Below, in pieces: positions 47,186 to 58,157 of a stretch of DNA of 64,000 nucleotides. This DNA is from Thelonectria olida (Eukaryota > Ascomycota > Sordariomycetes > Hypocreales > Nectriaceae). The notes beneath the pieces were generated by a model, which ran no database searches, had not been told where the DNA came from, and saw nothing but the letters and a program-made list of their open reading frames with translations. How positions within the stretch are numbered: position 1 is the first letter of the stretch; the number at the start of each line of letters is the position of its first letter. A program made the translations under genes and the position numbers. The stretch lies in the NCBI GenBank assembly GCA_020736575.1, contig JAGPYM010000015.1, forward strand, positions 558,001-622,000, in the 5' to 3' direction.

Positions 47186-48035
47186 ATGTCTGAATTAGAC
47201 TCCATCATCTCTTGGCTTCAACCTCTGCCCTGAGAAACCTCCCTCCCTCCCCCAAGAGACCAAGAAACGAAGGTCGCAGGTCGGCGACAGCTCACCAGCC
47301 CCCCGCTTCCCTCGAGCGCGACAATGATGAAATAGCATCGACACCGACGTCTCCAAATAGACACCCTCGAAAATGCCTTCGAATCGGACGCGGAGACTCG
47401 CCACGACCCATGCAGTTTCACCTCCTTTTCCGACGCAAACTCCACGACATCAGAAACCCCCTCGCCCAAGAAACACATGATGAACGTGCGACTACGCGAA
47501 TCAAAGCTCGAATCCAAACCCCTCGACGCCAATGCCTTCCCCGAAACTGCCCAGGCCTTGGCCAGTACCATCGAAGAACTCGGAAGAGCTCTTGACATAC
47601 TCCCACAAGCTTCAGATGATACTATGTCCAAGCAAGTGAAGGCTCGAAACCTGGGATACCGCAAGTGGACATGTTTGTTCAAGCCCGAAGCCAATACACT
47701 GCCAGGCCGATTCCCAGCTTCAAATATGTGGAGGAGACACGCAGAAAGGCCAGTGAGTGCCAGGAGTTTAAGCCGTGAAGAGATCGGAGCAATCAGGCCC
47801 ATTTGGTGCCCACTGGAGACCATCCTTAAAACACCTCTTGGAGGACAGTATGACGTATTCAGCGCGATGAGCGGGTAAGTGCCCTTATCCCCTGATGGAG
47901 ATTTTGTGCTCATCTGTTCTGTGAAATAGAGCACTACCGTCCGTCCGTCCACATCGAGAATCCAAACCCGCTTCGTCAATTAAAATGCCGACATATGCGT
48001 TTGCGCGCCCCAGACTTCAACGTGACATTTTATGA
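47186..48035 (+). pseudogene. Decayed PD-(D/E)XK nuclease-like domain protein gene
   Basis: Fragments of one known fungal family lie in order but in different frames. ATG 47186 begins SELDSIISWLQPLP and stops at TGA after 15 codons. SPKRPRNEGRRS and ERDNDEIASTPTSP continue in a second frame, FESDAETRHDP to SPKKHMMNVRLRESKLE in a third, followed by DANAFPETAQALASTIEELG, NLGYRKWTCLFKP and LKTPLGGQYDVFSAMSG. After an apparent intron (47878-47930) the PHRESKP ending is shifted again next to a GTCCGTCCGTCC run. Intact members continue with the nuclease domain for more than 150 residues; here the frame stops at 48035, so the catalytic part is missing. The family assignment is from remembered layout. 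These genes are often multicopy in Sordariomycetes and decay readily. Confidence 0.7.
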
Positions 48036-48286
48036 CAAAGCGATCCAAGCTTAGCCGCACCAAGCCAGCACATCCGAAAGGGAGATGAAGACATGGGACA
48101 ATGGCAGACTGAAAAGAACTTGCAATCCTGCCAAAGGCTGGCTTTTTCCCAAGTGCCATCGTAGAAGGTCATTCATGGCATCTCGTGCTGTCGACCTACA
48201 AGGTCAGAAAGGGCTCGAATGTGAGGGCAATGACTTCGATGATTCAACTGTCTTACGTCAGCTAGCCCTTGGGCGGTTATTTCGAC

Positions 48287-49156
48287 TCATCCTTTTGCTG
48301 AGACATCCCTCTCTTCCTTCCATTCATTTAGCACCTCAACCCAGTGAGCAGCGTATTCAGGCAATTCCCAGTCCTCCTCGTCTCCAACCGGGTCCTTTGT
48401 GAGCTCCTGCACTTGAGGAGAGAGGCCTTCCCAAAGCGGACCCATGGGCACGTGTTGCTCGACGAATTCGAGCATATGCAAGATCCAATCGCCCTCGCCC
48501 CGGTGCTTCTTGATGACGGTTTGGATCTCTCCCACTGCTATCTCGGGGAATCGGGCTAAATGTTCCACGCAATAGGAGAAAGGCGGCCAATTGGCATCTT
48601 GAAGCCAACAGAGAAGTTCATACACGTGCGGACGCATTTGTTCGGCCGTGTGTACACGCTCCTCGAGAGTCCGCAGAGACATAACGTCAAACTTATGTTG
48701 AGGCGCCCAGACGGCTGTTGGATCATCCATGAACCGTATCATGTCTTTGGCTTTGAGAGCGAGAGCGCTGGTACGGTAATGGAGACGTCGCCCGCCAGAT
48801 TCGAGTTCTGATATGTGTACCAAAGCTGGGCGGAAGGGTAATTGTTGATCTGCCGGAATGATTGCCACACAGTCTATGGCTGCTTCGACGGAATTAAGAT
48901 GAGTCTCAGAATTGTCAAGTTGCTTGAGGATTGATGCCAGTGTGGATATGACGGGTGGTTCGTTTATACGATGGCGGATCAGCTCACGAAAGCTGTCGAT
49001 GAACTTGGATCGGCGATGGCGACTTGCTAGTTTTGCAAACACATCTGGTATAAGGGCTGCGAACGTCGCTGCATCCAGCGCTTCGATATTTGGAATCGAC
49101 GTGATGTCGCCTGGATCTTGCGGGACCCATTGGTCTTGTTGAAGAGGGCTATCCAT
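48287..49156 (-). CDS. DUF5071-domain protein
   Basis: A single exon of 289 residues. ATG 49154-49156 was chosen; the frame above it has a TTG only. The N-terminal 180 residues are helical and unassigned (AALIPDVFAKLASRHRRSKF). The C-terminal third contains YELLCWLQDANWPPFSYCVEHLARF, then GEGDWILHMLEFVEQHVPMG, which fits DUF5071, a small helical-repeat domain. Family knowledge gives no reaction; in bacteria such domains occur in polymorphic-toxin immunity-like and other small proteins, a link I treat as weak. No signal peptide or membrane span, so cytosolic. It lies beside the decayed nuclease-like gene, convergent with it. Confidence 0.78.
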   Translation of the reverse strand: MDSPLQQDQWVPQDPGDITSIPNIEALDAATFAALIPDVFAKLASRHRRSKFIDSFRELIRHRINEPPVISTLASILKQLDNSETHLNSVEAAIDCVAIIPADQQLPFRPALVHISELESGGRRLHYRTSALALKAKDMIRFMDDPTAVWAPQHKFDVMSLRTLEERVHTAEQMRPHVYELLCWLQDANWPPFSYCVEHLARFPEIAVGEIQTVIKKHRGEGDWILHMLEFVEQHVPMGPLWEGLSPQVQELTKDPVGDEEDWELPEYAAHWVEVLNEWKEERDVSAKG

Positions 49157-49878
49157 GGCGGACAAACACGAGGCTGAAGCTGGAGTGCGTATAGTTGGTT
49201 ATTGTTAGCAGAAGAAGCACCCCCTTCATTATTTGGCGAGAAGTGCAACAGTTATAGTCAGATGCCCCCGGCATGTGAGTCATGAGAACTCAAGGGGTTT
49301 AACCAGAGTAGGTAGGCAGGCCCCAGAGGACATTTCTGAGGCTGTGCATAAAGACGACGAGCCACTTAGTTAGGGACTTTGGTCTCGCGTGGTCACTTGT
49401 ATGATGGCCGTTAGAGTCACTCAAGGAACGAAACTTGACGTCTTATGTTTGCTCATGACGTCTCAAACCTGCTGCATCCGCACTGTCGTCACCTCGGTTT
49501 GGCATTGCTGTTCCAGGTTGGCCAGGCCAAGGATGTGGTCGGTTCAGGCAACGCATCATTGCTATTGCGTGGCATAATGAGCTGGCTTATTTTGACGACA
49601 GCCATTTTGCATGCATGTTCCTAGTGTTAGAGAAGATTGAAGACAAAGAGGGAATTCGTAAGGTCATTTTTGAAGGAATTGACGAATCAAGGCGCAGAAG
49701 TAACCGCTGACGGAGTCAGACTATTGCGATCCTTAAGTCGTCAGCACTAAACTCGATATGATGAAGCCTCTCATCCAGCCGTCAACAATCTCTCCCTCTT
49801 TTTGCACTTTTGAACATGAAAACGTAGTCGCGCTGCATCGTGATTACTGGCCCCTCAGTATTCACTTCACTGCCCGAT
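49157..49878. other. Divergent intergenic region
   Basis: About 720 bp between the start codons of the DUF5071 gene (minus) and the P450 gene (plus). No further gene or clear site seen. Confidence 0.5.
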
Positions 49879-51509
49879 ATGGCCTTTCTTCCCCTCGCAC
49901 TCATCGCGGTGCTCGTCTACGTTGTAGGGACTTGCGTCTACCGTCTGTACTTCAGTCCCTTGGCGAAATTCCCTGGGCCCAAGATTGCTGGCAAGATCAA
50001 TCATCTTCCCTTTCAGTTGGCAGCATCCACTAACAGTCAACAGCTCTGACGACATGGTACAATGGCTACCACGACCTCGTCCGTGGCGGCCAATACGTTT
50101 GGGTGATTGAGGAGATGCACCAGAAATATGGCCCGATCGTGCGCACCAGGCCAGACACTCTTCACGTCAACGACCCAGCGTTCATGGAACAGCTGTATTC
50201 CCAGTCGCCTAAGCGTCGTCGTGAGCGATACCGCACCATTCTGCAGACGTTGCAAGCTCCAGGCTCGATCCTTGCCACCAAAGACCACGACCACCACCGA
50301 CGTCGTCGAGCCGTCCTGAATCCTTACTTCTCAAGCCAAAATGTCAGACGGCTTTCCCCAGTCATCAATGACACCCTGGAAAATCTGCTCCGTCGAATGG
50401 AGGGCTGGGCAAAAGCCGGCGAACCCGTGACGATGAATCGGGCATATAGAGCGGCAACCAAGGATGTTATCCAATCTTATGCTCTCGGAGAAGGCGACAA
50501 GTGCCTTGATATGGAAGACTGCAATGCTGCCTTTTTCGACGTTATCACTCCGCAGAGGGTCTGCCATCTGGGTACCCACGTGTATTGGCTGGCAGTCCTG
50601 ATGGCGAATCTACCTCCGGCACTCATGATTGCACTTCTTCCACGCGTCGGCGTCTTCGCGCGGTTCATGATTGTAAGATACCCCGGCTCTCTCTCATCTG
50701 CCTTGCTAACACCATTGTAGGGTTTGAACGAGCAAGTTGACCAAATCCGCAAAGCGAAAGAGCTCCCCGAAGGCAAAACCATTTTTCATGAAATTCTTCG
50801 CAGCGATATTCCCAGTTCCGAGAAGGAAACTAAGCGGCTTGCGGACGAGGCTATGGTCCTCGTCATTGCCGGGTCAGAAACGACAGCCTCCACCATGGCA
50901 GCTATTACGTACCACTTGCTCGCCGATCCAAAGCTCATGGCAAGGTTGAAAGACGAGCTTGCTACGGTCATGCCCGACCCAAACCAGCTCCCTGATCCTT
51001 CCGACTTGGCTAGCTTACCATTCCTCAACGCCCTGATCCAGGAGGCTATTCGACTGTATCCTGGTGCTTCTCACCGTCAAGACCGGGTGGCTCCCGACGA
51101 AAACCTGGTATACCAGCGTCCGGACGGCAAGACTTTTGTCATCCCTGCCGGTACAGGTATCGGCATGACTGCGCCACTCATCAACCGGCACCCCGAGTTA
51201 TATCAAGACCCCTTGGAATTTCGTCCGGACCGCTATATCGAGCAGCCCGGGCTTTCGACTTATCAGTTTGCCTTTTCCAAAGGAACTCGACAATGTATCG
51301 GCATCAATCTGGCCTACTCAGAACTTCAGATATTTACGGCTGGCATTTTCCGCAAATACAGTGCTTATGATCCGTCAAAGGCGCAGCAAAGCGGCCCGAC
51401 TTTGGAATTGTACCATACAACGGAGGCCGACGTTGCTGTTTACTCAGACTACATCACTTTTGGACAGTATGAGGGCAGTCAAGGACTGCGGCTCATAATC
51501 CGACCGTGA
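49879..51509 (+). CDS. Cytochrome P450 monooxygenase, one GC-AG intron
   Basis: Three exons (49879-49990, 50044-50672, 50721-51509) give 509 residues. A membrane anchor (LALIAVLVYVVGTCVY) precedes the proline-rich hinge FPGPKIA. The first intron (49991-50043) has the donor G|GCAAGA and branch cactaac; it restores FPGPKIAALTTWYNGYHD, the normal family sequence. Later landmarks are AGSETTAST (I-helix), EAIRL (ExxR), FRPDRY (PERF region) and the haem loop FSKGTRQCIG with its Cys ligand. This is a class II ER-bound P450 that needs a reductase. The layout resembles fungal P450s of terpenoid and trichothecene-type pathways (CYP58-like); that subgrouping is tentative. A wax-synthase-type acyltransferase converges on it 330 bp downstream. 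Confidence 0.93.
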
Positions 51510-51838
51510 GTAACTTGGAGAGCTCGCGTCTCAGTTTACATAGGTAGCTGGGAAAGGACTAGGCCCAAATAAAACTATCCTACCATATGCTGGCCATGAC
51601 GACGAGAAAGCGAGATACTCTATAGCTGCTTTTACTTTGATGAAGATTGATATGGTTTCCCCTGAGAAACGTAGCTTCAAAGCAAATCCATCTTGTATGA
51701 CATTGCCAACCAAGACGCTGTATAATACCTAGTTCTAGTCAATTGTTGGATGTTCAGTGATCCCTAACCACTCCCGAGTCCCAAAATCCTGTTGCACCAA
51801 TGATCCTGATGACATTATAAAAATTTCTATCATTACAC

Positions 51839-53220
51839 CTACAACTCGCCGCCGATTGCAACCTTCAAGATCAGGCCACCGGCAATCAAGAGCACGTTTG
51901 CCGGGATGAGCCCGATCGAATTCACCACACTCCCCGGTACTAGCCACTTGGCCTCTGGCGGCGTTCGAGTGGCAGGATACAAGTACCAAGGCGATGTCAG
52001 AGACAGCCAGAAGGCCACCCATAGATAGCCCACGAGCTTATGCCATAGGGGAACTGCCTGCTTTCGGTCATTAGTGTCGACGCCGGTAATACGGCGGCAC
52101 GCTTCCTGAACGACTTCTTCGAGTAAAATAGGGATGCAAAAGGAGCTGAAGAAGCCTAGTGCGGGTCCCATGGGTGGTGGCTGAGGCGAGAACGAGTCGA
52201 GCGCGAGGTGAACAACACCCGAGACAAAGAAGACGATTGATACATTCACGTAGCGCGCAAAAGCCGAGGGTTGCGGAAGGCGAAGGAGGTCTCGACAAAC
52301 AAAGTTGCTGATTGATGTTAATGGCCATCGGAAGGACTGGTGCCAGAACGTGCTGTCAAGTTTGTGAGCCATGGTTTGTCAAGACTCGAGATAAGCCCTC
52401 GCAGTGAAGCCACTTACCTCCAGCAGGCTCGGATGGTGTAGGCATCCCAGATGCTCCCAAAGAGCGGTGGCCAGTCCTCGGGTGATGTAATGCCTAGAAT
52501 TACAGAAACCACCGATGTAATTCGATACGCCATGTCGATAGTCACTCGGCCTGGTCCCAGCCATGATACGAGACTCACACCGACACGGGCTGCCCATTGC
52601 TCCACAGTAGCGTTGAAGTAGACGAATTCCTTGCCTGGTCCAAAGAGCCTTTCTGTGTCTTCGGCAGGCGTATCTAGGGAAGAAATCCAGACAATATCAA
52701 GAAAAAGATAATGCCAGCCGACAATCATCAGCTGGCGCATGATGAACCAGCTTGGAGTTGGGTTTCCATTATTGCTGTGGCGATCGTAAAAGCGCGGAAA
52801 TTTGTTCAAGCGTTTGACCTGCCACGGTGTGCCGATTCCTCGGAAATTGAAGATGAGACAAAACGCGCAGAAAGACTTGTAGAAGACGCCGTCGGACAGT
52901 TGGAATATGTTAGCCTGGATCAAGTCTTGGGCATCCAGACGCGTAACAATCAGGAAGTTGCAGCATTGGAGCAAGACGAAGGCGAGATATCCTATGACGA
53001 GGTCGTTGATGACGAGGCTGGTACCGGTGGCGGATATCTCCTGGAAGAGCTGCTTGCCATTGGAGAATATAGCCAAGAGCCAAGCGAAGCGCGCAAAGGA
53101 TTGCACGCCGGACTTGGGCGTAGAGGCGATGAGGACGGCGGACGGGATGCAAGCACCGAGCAACAGCGACAGGCACTTGACATAGCTGGCAGCCGACGAC
53201 TCTTTGTCGATTAACTCCAT
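51839..53220 (-). CDS. Wax-synthase-domain membrane acyltransferase
   Basis: Two exons (52418-53220 and 51839-52352) give 438 residues. ATG 53218-53220 is the first Met of the frame. Seven to nine membrane spans are visible (CLSLLLGACIPSAVLIAS, LVIGYLAFVLLQCCNFLIV, VSIVFFVSGVVHLALD). The family centre is WPPLFGSIWDAYTIRACW followed across the intron by STFWHQSFRWPLTS; the His in WHQ is the likely catalytic base, and VSGVVHLALD carries the second conserved His. These are relatives of plant wax synthase; fungal members include acetyltransferases that acylate hydroxyls of terpenoids, such as TRI7-type enzymes. With the convergent P450, a hydroxylation-then-acylation step on a small molecule is plausible; no backbone enzyme is present to say which. 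Confidence 0.87.
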
Positions 53221-54885
53221 GGCTCTCGGGTTGGGATTGGCCGGTTTTATGCTTGAGATTCCGTTTATCACCAGCCGAGGGATGAGGGTCGAGATCAACA
53301 CGTAGTATCAACGTCGGCAATGAGAGCCTCATTAGAAGTTTTTGTTGAGCGATGTGTGCCTTAGGCAATCACCAATAGCTGCAGCCCTTGATTGATGTGG
53401 CTTTATTTTTTTAGCTGGTGCCTCCTCACTTGCTAGTTAACCAAAGTACCTTCTGCAACTACCCAGGTAAGCATGCGTCAGTCGCACTTGCACATTGCCC
53501 AACACATTTTTCAGCTGAAGTTGTACAAAGGAAAGTGCGACCCACCTTGTTAGCGTTACCAGTGGTTGTTAAGGGATGAGGTAGGAAAGAGGTGTTTGAG
53601 GTGATTGACCTAGGAGAGTGTGGAGGATACCTGTCTGATCTTGTTCTCTACCTATGTATTAAAGGAAAACAAGTAAACAAGTCCTTAGTAAACTTGTCAA
53701 AGTGGAAGAATAGTAGAAGAATATAGCAATTCTTCACACTTGACACACTTTTCTCATCTCTTGTGTTTATTTCATACTTTGGCGGTTATGCGGTAATTGC
53801 AGTTAATCTCTAGGTACCTACCCTAGACTCGGATGCTCTCTAAATAGTGGTAGATCTTGATTGTTTTAGGTCTTGCAATTTAAAACTCGTCCCTACAGTA
53901 ATGGAATGGAGCCTTCTTGACGTCATTCATTTCCATGTAATAACAACCCGAAGTCACCCTTGTCACTCAAAAGGTTTGAATTGCGTGCCATCTGGCTGGT
54001 TCGGGTAGCATTACAACAGTTGCACGCATAGGATTACTGACAGGAGGAAACGCCTCTTGGGCGCGTGCACGCCAAGCCATCAGGTCTCAAATGCCCTACA
54101 GCGTCGATTGAGACAACATGTTTATTCTCCATGACTTACCGGGAGAACAACGCTACCAGCCACCTTGACAAGGATTCCCAACTCCCCCTGTCCGCTGGCG
54201 CTCCGCGAGGAATCATGTTTCGTTCTCCCAGAACCTTTGACACCCATTCAAAACGTCGCGTTGGGAGAGCCTGGGTCTAGGCCCGGCCCGGAAGCCCAGC
54301 CCTGAAACTGATCCGTCCTCTTGTCGAAATGTCCAATCACAGCGCCTGTGTCGCTCTCGGGGAAGTGGCATCCTTATCCCCATGACACGAACTCCCCGCA
54401 CAGAGGGAAACTAGACCGCTTTTCTCGTGCCAACATTTGTCACTATCTCGCTCCGCTCAGTCATACGATCAAACCAGTTCGCCGAGCCGGATGGTCGTTG
54501 TAACCTTGCACCGATGAATCGGACAAGTCAGCAAGCAGAGTTAGTGATCGGGATACATACTCTATAAGGATGCTCGTTCTCCTACAAAGCGGGGTGTGGG
54601 AGAGCTGATCTTTCCGCGAAAACACTAGCTAGGCCTTGAGGCCTACTGCACTTACGAATACACCCTATCCATTAATCCCATGCATAGTTGAACGCTATTG
54701 CCGACCCTTGTATGCAGAACAGGTGACGATCCCGCCCAATGAACGCTTGACAGCAAAGGTTACACTCGCTTCCTATCCCCGGCGAGGGCCATGACTCCCT
54801 TTAAACCCCTCAACCCCCGTAACACACATCGGACGTTGAGTTCGTCGTTCTACCCACCGTAAACTTCATTCAATTTGTCACTACA
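53221..54885. other. Intergenic region
   Basis: About 1.66 kb between divergent starts of the acyltransferase and methyltransferase D. It contains ggtaccta/taggta words near 53810 but no gene. A run of plus-strand frames around 54065-54500 lacks domains. Confidence 0.45.
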
Positions 54886-56373
54886 ATGGCTGGTAACAGT
54901 CCGAAATCGCCAGCAAGCCCAAAGCAAGCCAGCAGCCCCAAGCAGGCGAGCAGCCCAAAGGAACCCGGCAGCAGTCCCAAGTCGGCTACTCCCCCACCGC
55001 AGGAGAATTTCATCGAAGCCGAAGACCCTGTGCCTGAAAACGAGGATGCCGACTCGTCCCTAGGGAATGAAGGCGAGAGCTCTACGGCTTCTATTACATC
55101 CAGTATCCTCCAATACAGGACCATTAATGGCAGAACGTTTCACAGCGACAGAGGAAATGCAGTGTACTGGTAAGAGAGCCCCATTATAAACCACTCGTGC
55201 GATCTAATTGCTTTATGACACGGCGATGTGCTAATTCTGCCTAGGGGATCCAATGATGAAGCCCAAAGTGAAGCAATGGACATAGCGTGAGACCGCTTTG
55301 GAACTCTCGGGATGATAAATTTCTAACAAGCATGTAGACACCACATGTTCACGCTTGCCCAGGATGGTAGATTGCATTTTGCTCCTCTGGACCAAGGCAT
55401 TCAAGTATGTCATGCCGTGACTGGATTTGCAACACACTGACGGGATTATTATAGAATGCACTCGACATTGGATGCGGAACTGGTATGATGACATTCCAAC
55501 AAATTAATCTGGCATTCACTAACCAGTGGATGATATAGGTATTTGGGCTATGTGTGTGTATTCGTATCTCCCATCCCGCATCGAGCTGACTCTCTATTAG
55601 TGACTTTGCCGATGAGTACCCAAGCTGTGAGGTCGTCGGCACAGACATCTCGCCCATCCAGCCTTCCTGGATCCCGCCAAATGTCAAGTTGTAAGTCATC
55701 ACTATGCTCGATTTGACCATCTTCTCACCTGTGTAGCGAAATTGAGGATGCCACCCAAGAATGGACATTCACACCTGAAACCTTTGACTATGTTCACATG
55801 AGATACCTGATCGGATGTATTCCAGACTGGACACAGCTTTTCAAGGAGGCCTTCAAGGCCATCAAGCCAGGCGGCTACCTAGAGACGTTTGAAACCACGC
55901 CCAACATCGAAAGTGACGACGGGACTATGAAACCCGAATCGGCATGTGCTCGCTGGGGCCCGACCTTCATCGAAGCCTCCAAGGTAATTGGTCGCACCTT
56001 CACGGTCATCGAGGAAGGAATTCAAAGGAGGGCTATGGAAGAAGCCGGGTTTGTAGACATCCAAGAATGGGACTTCAAGGTTTGCCATCACCCCCCTTCG
56101 ACTACACTGCTTGGTTCTTGACTAACTCATCGTACCTTCTAGTGTCCCTTGAGCCCTTGGGCTAAGGACCCCAAGTATAAGGAAGTTGGACAGTTTTGCG
56201 AGCTCTTTGCCACACAAGACACGGAAGGATTCATTACCTTTGTCACCAATACGCTTGGTTGGTCGGTCGAGGAAGTCCAGGTCTACATTGCTCATTTCCG
56301 ACGCGAAGTGCGAAACCTCAACATCCATACCTACATCCGCCTGAAGGCTGTTTGGGGTCGGAAGCCAGAATGA
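54886..56373 (+). CDS. LaeA-like SAM-dependent methyltransferase (D) with SPK-repeat tail
   Basis: Eight exons with GT-AG introns give about 345 residues, ATG 54886 to TGA 56371-56373. The first 35 residues are a repetitive tail built of SPK and ASSPKQ units. After an acidic linker comes the family signature [17 protein letters not shown]. The SAM motif is [20 protein letters not shown], then [34 protein letters not shown] and the ending GRKPE. Intron positions after MDI and after WDFK match those in methyltransferase A, where the same sites have GC donors. Overall it is closer to A than to B (shared HSDR after the signature, shared introns). It stands alone 41 kb from the A/B/C group, next to an acyltransferase. 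Substrate unknown. Confidence 0.9.
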
Positions 56374-56846
56374 GTGCCAGCCTGGGTCTTTGAGTAAATA
56401 GAGCGTCAATTACGGGGATATACGAGAGCCGAAATTAGCCTTTGCTTAAGTTGTGGAAATACACGATGCCATTGAAGTACACATAAGAGAAATGCTGTTG
56501 AGCATTCTGACTTAGCTCTTCAACTACATTTCACCCCCTAACTTACTGTGTCAATACCTAGTATACGAAAAAGAATGGGTGACATGAATTCTAGTAAGAC
56601 ACTGATGCATAAAAGAGGCGTTGTATAAGTATCATGGGTGTAGCCACGTTAGATCAGTCAAAGAAAGTGATGCAAAAGAACACAATTGGAAGCTGAGCAT
56701 CTATTCCATCCGGCGGAATTTAATAATCTACTTTACATAAGCTTATCCCCTTTTCAAAACATCTCTCCACAAGCCAAATTCTCTTCTTTCAAGCTTCCTT
56801 TTTAGTGATATCAAAGTCGGAGCTCTCGTAATAGCTGGACCAACAC
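56374..56846. other. Convergent intergenic region
   Basis: About 470 bp between the ends of methyltransferase D and the beta-helix gene; A/T-rich, no gene seen. Confidence 0.5.
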
Positions 56847-58157
56847 TTATGCAGAAGCGGCAGTACCGTCTACGTAGAGCGTATACGAGCCCTGCACAAC
56901 ATTGCTCAAGCTGCCAGTGAAGGAAGTAATGTAACTATCGGCGTTGAGGGTCCAGGTACTAGTCGAGTCAACAGTAACAGCAAGGCCAGCCGCTGTCGTG
57001 CCGTCGGGGTTCATGGCGCCGGTAAGCTCGGAGCTGTCGGCAATGTCGACGATCAAGGTTGAGATGGAGTCGGCATACAAGTCGCCCGTGACGGTCTGGC
57101 CAGAGAGGTTGAGCGTGGCGTTGCCGCCGTTTGAGCCGACACTGCCCCAGCCGTTTGCGGCGTCATTGCCCGAGACGTTGAAGAGATAGTTGCTGTCATC
57201 GCTCAACGTCAACTCGACGCCGCGGAGGGTGACGATGGCATCTGTGTTGGTAACGTAGAACATGCAACCGCTCAGCGACTCGATGGAACCGCCGTTCATG
57301 GTGAACTCGGCGGTTCCGTCCTCAGCATCGCCCGACATGCTCTGGTACAGCATCACGTTGTGGAGCTCCTCGGTGCCCGACACACCCATGTTTCCGGAAA
57401 CGGTGCAGTTGTTGATGGTCAGCTCGTTGAGACCCTCGATGACCAGCGCCTCGGATCCGGTGGCCGTCAGAACGGCATCTTCCACGGTAATGTTGGCCGT
57501 GGAGTACACAGCAGGTGCGCCTTGCGCGCCAGACGTGCGGTACACGCCTCCCTTGACATACATGTAGCCGCCACCACGGTCGCTGCGGATGGCGGCCTTG
57601 TTGTTCGAGTCGATGGTCAAGTCATAGGCGTACATGGTGCCGCCTCCAGCAGCTTCAATGCCGCCAGAGTTGCCGCCAGTCACGTTGATCTTGGTACCGG
57701 AGATGTAGATGGTGGCGTCCCCATAGGCAAAGACACCGTCGGACCCCTCACCAGTGTCTTGGACGGAGCCCCCCGTGATGTTCAAGACGGCCTGGTCAAC
57801 AGCCAGAATGCCGGCATTCAGACCGTAGAAACTGCTGTCGTCATCCGAGGAAGTGTCACCCGTCTTGACCACGGCCACGTCGACCAGGGAGGCAGACACG
57901 GTGCCGTTGGCGATGAAGACGCTTGTGTCGTCGAGCTTGCACGAATACGTGCCGCCGTTGACGACTTGTCCATCAGTCAGCACGTAGAGGCCGGTACCAC
58001 TGTTGACAGTGCTGCTGCCGCCGCCGCCGCCGGGCGAGCCGCTCGGGGCTGCGCCTGGGGTTCCGCTTCCGCTGGGGGCTGAGCTCGTGGTGGACTGGCA
58101 GCTGCCGAGGGACGAAAGCAGTCCAACCGCAACTCCAGCTTTGGCGAAGGCATGCAT
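56847..58157 (-). CDS. Secreted right-handed beta-helix protein, bacterial-like
   Basis: A single exon of 436 residues without introns. ATG 58155-58157 gives a signal peptide (AKAGVAVGLLSSLGSCQS), then a Ser/Gly/Pro linker with a run of Gly. The rest is a ladder of short strand-turn repeats typical of parallel beta-helices: YGLNAGILAVDQAVLNITGG, GVFAYGDATIYISGTKINV, AAIRSDRGGGYMYVKGGVY, LVIEGLNELTINNCTVSG, LYQSMSGDAEDGTAEF. It ends with SYITSFTGSL and YTLYVDGTA. From memory, this order of motifs is that of extracellular proteins of Firmicutes. Possible roles are adhesion or carbohydrate contact; no catalytic residues of polysaccharide lyases were spotted. The lack of introns and bacterial flavour make transfer from bacteria a candidate explanation. 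Confidence 0.82.
   Translation of the reverse strand: MHAFAKAGVAVGLLSSLGSCQSTTSSAPSGSGTPGAAPSGSPGGGGGSSTVNSGTGLYVLTDGQVVNGGTYSCKLDDTSVFIANGTVSASLVDVAVVKTGDTSSDDDSSFYGLNAGILAVDQAVLNITGGSVQDTGEGSDGVFAYGDATIYISGTKINVTGGNSGGIEAAGGGTMYAYDLTIDSNNKAAIRSDRGGGYMYVKGGVYRTSGAQGAPAVYSTANITVEDAVLTATGSEALVIEGLNELTINNCTVSGNMGVSGTEELHNVMLYQSMSGDAEDGTAEFTMNGGSIESLSGCMFYVTNTDAIVTLRGVELTLSDDSNYLFNVSGNDAANGWGSVGSNGGNATLNLSGQTVTGDLYADSISTLIVDIADSSELTGAMNPDGTTAAGLAVTVDSTSTWTLNADSYITSFTGSLSNVVQGSYTLYVDGTAASA

Noticed and set aside
47212..47595. 127-codon plus-strand frame as an independent gene
   Set aside because: Its first half belongs to the decayed PD-(D/E)XK-like gene and its second half is a frame-shifted shadow of the next fragment.
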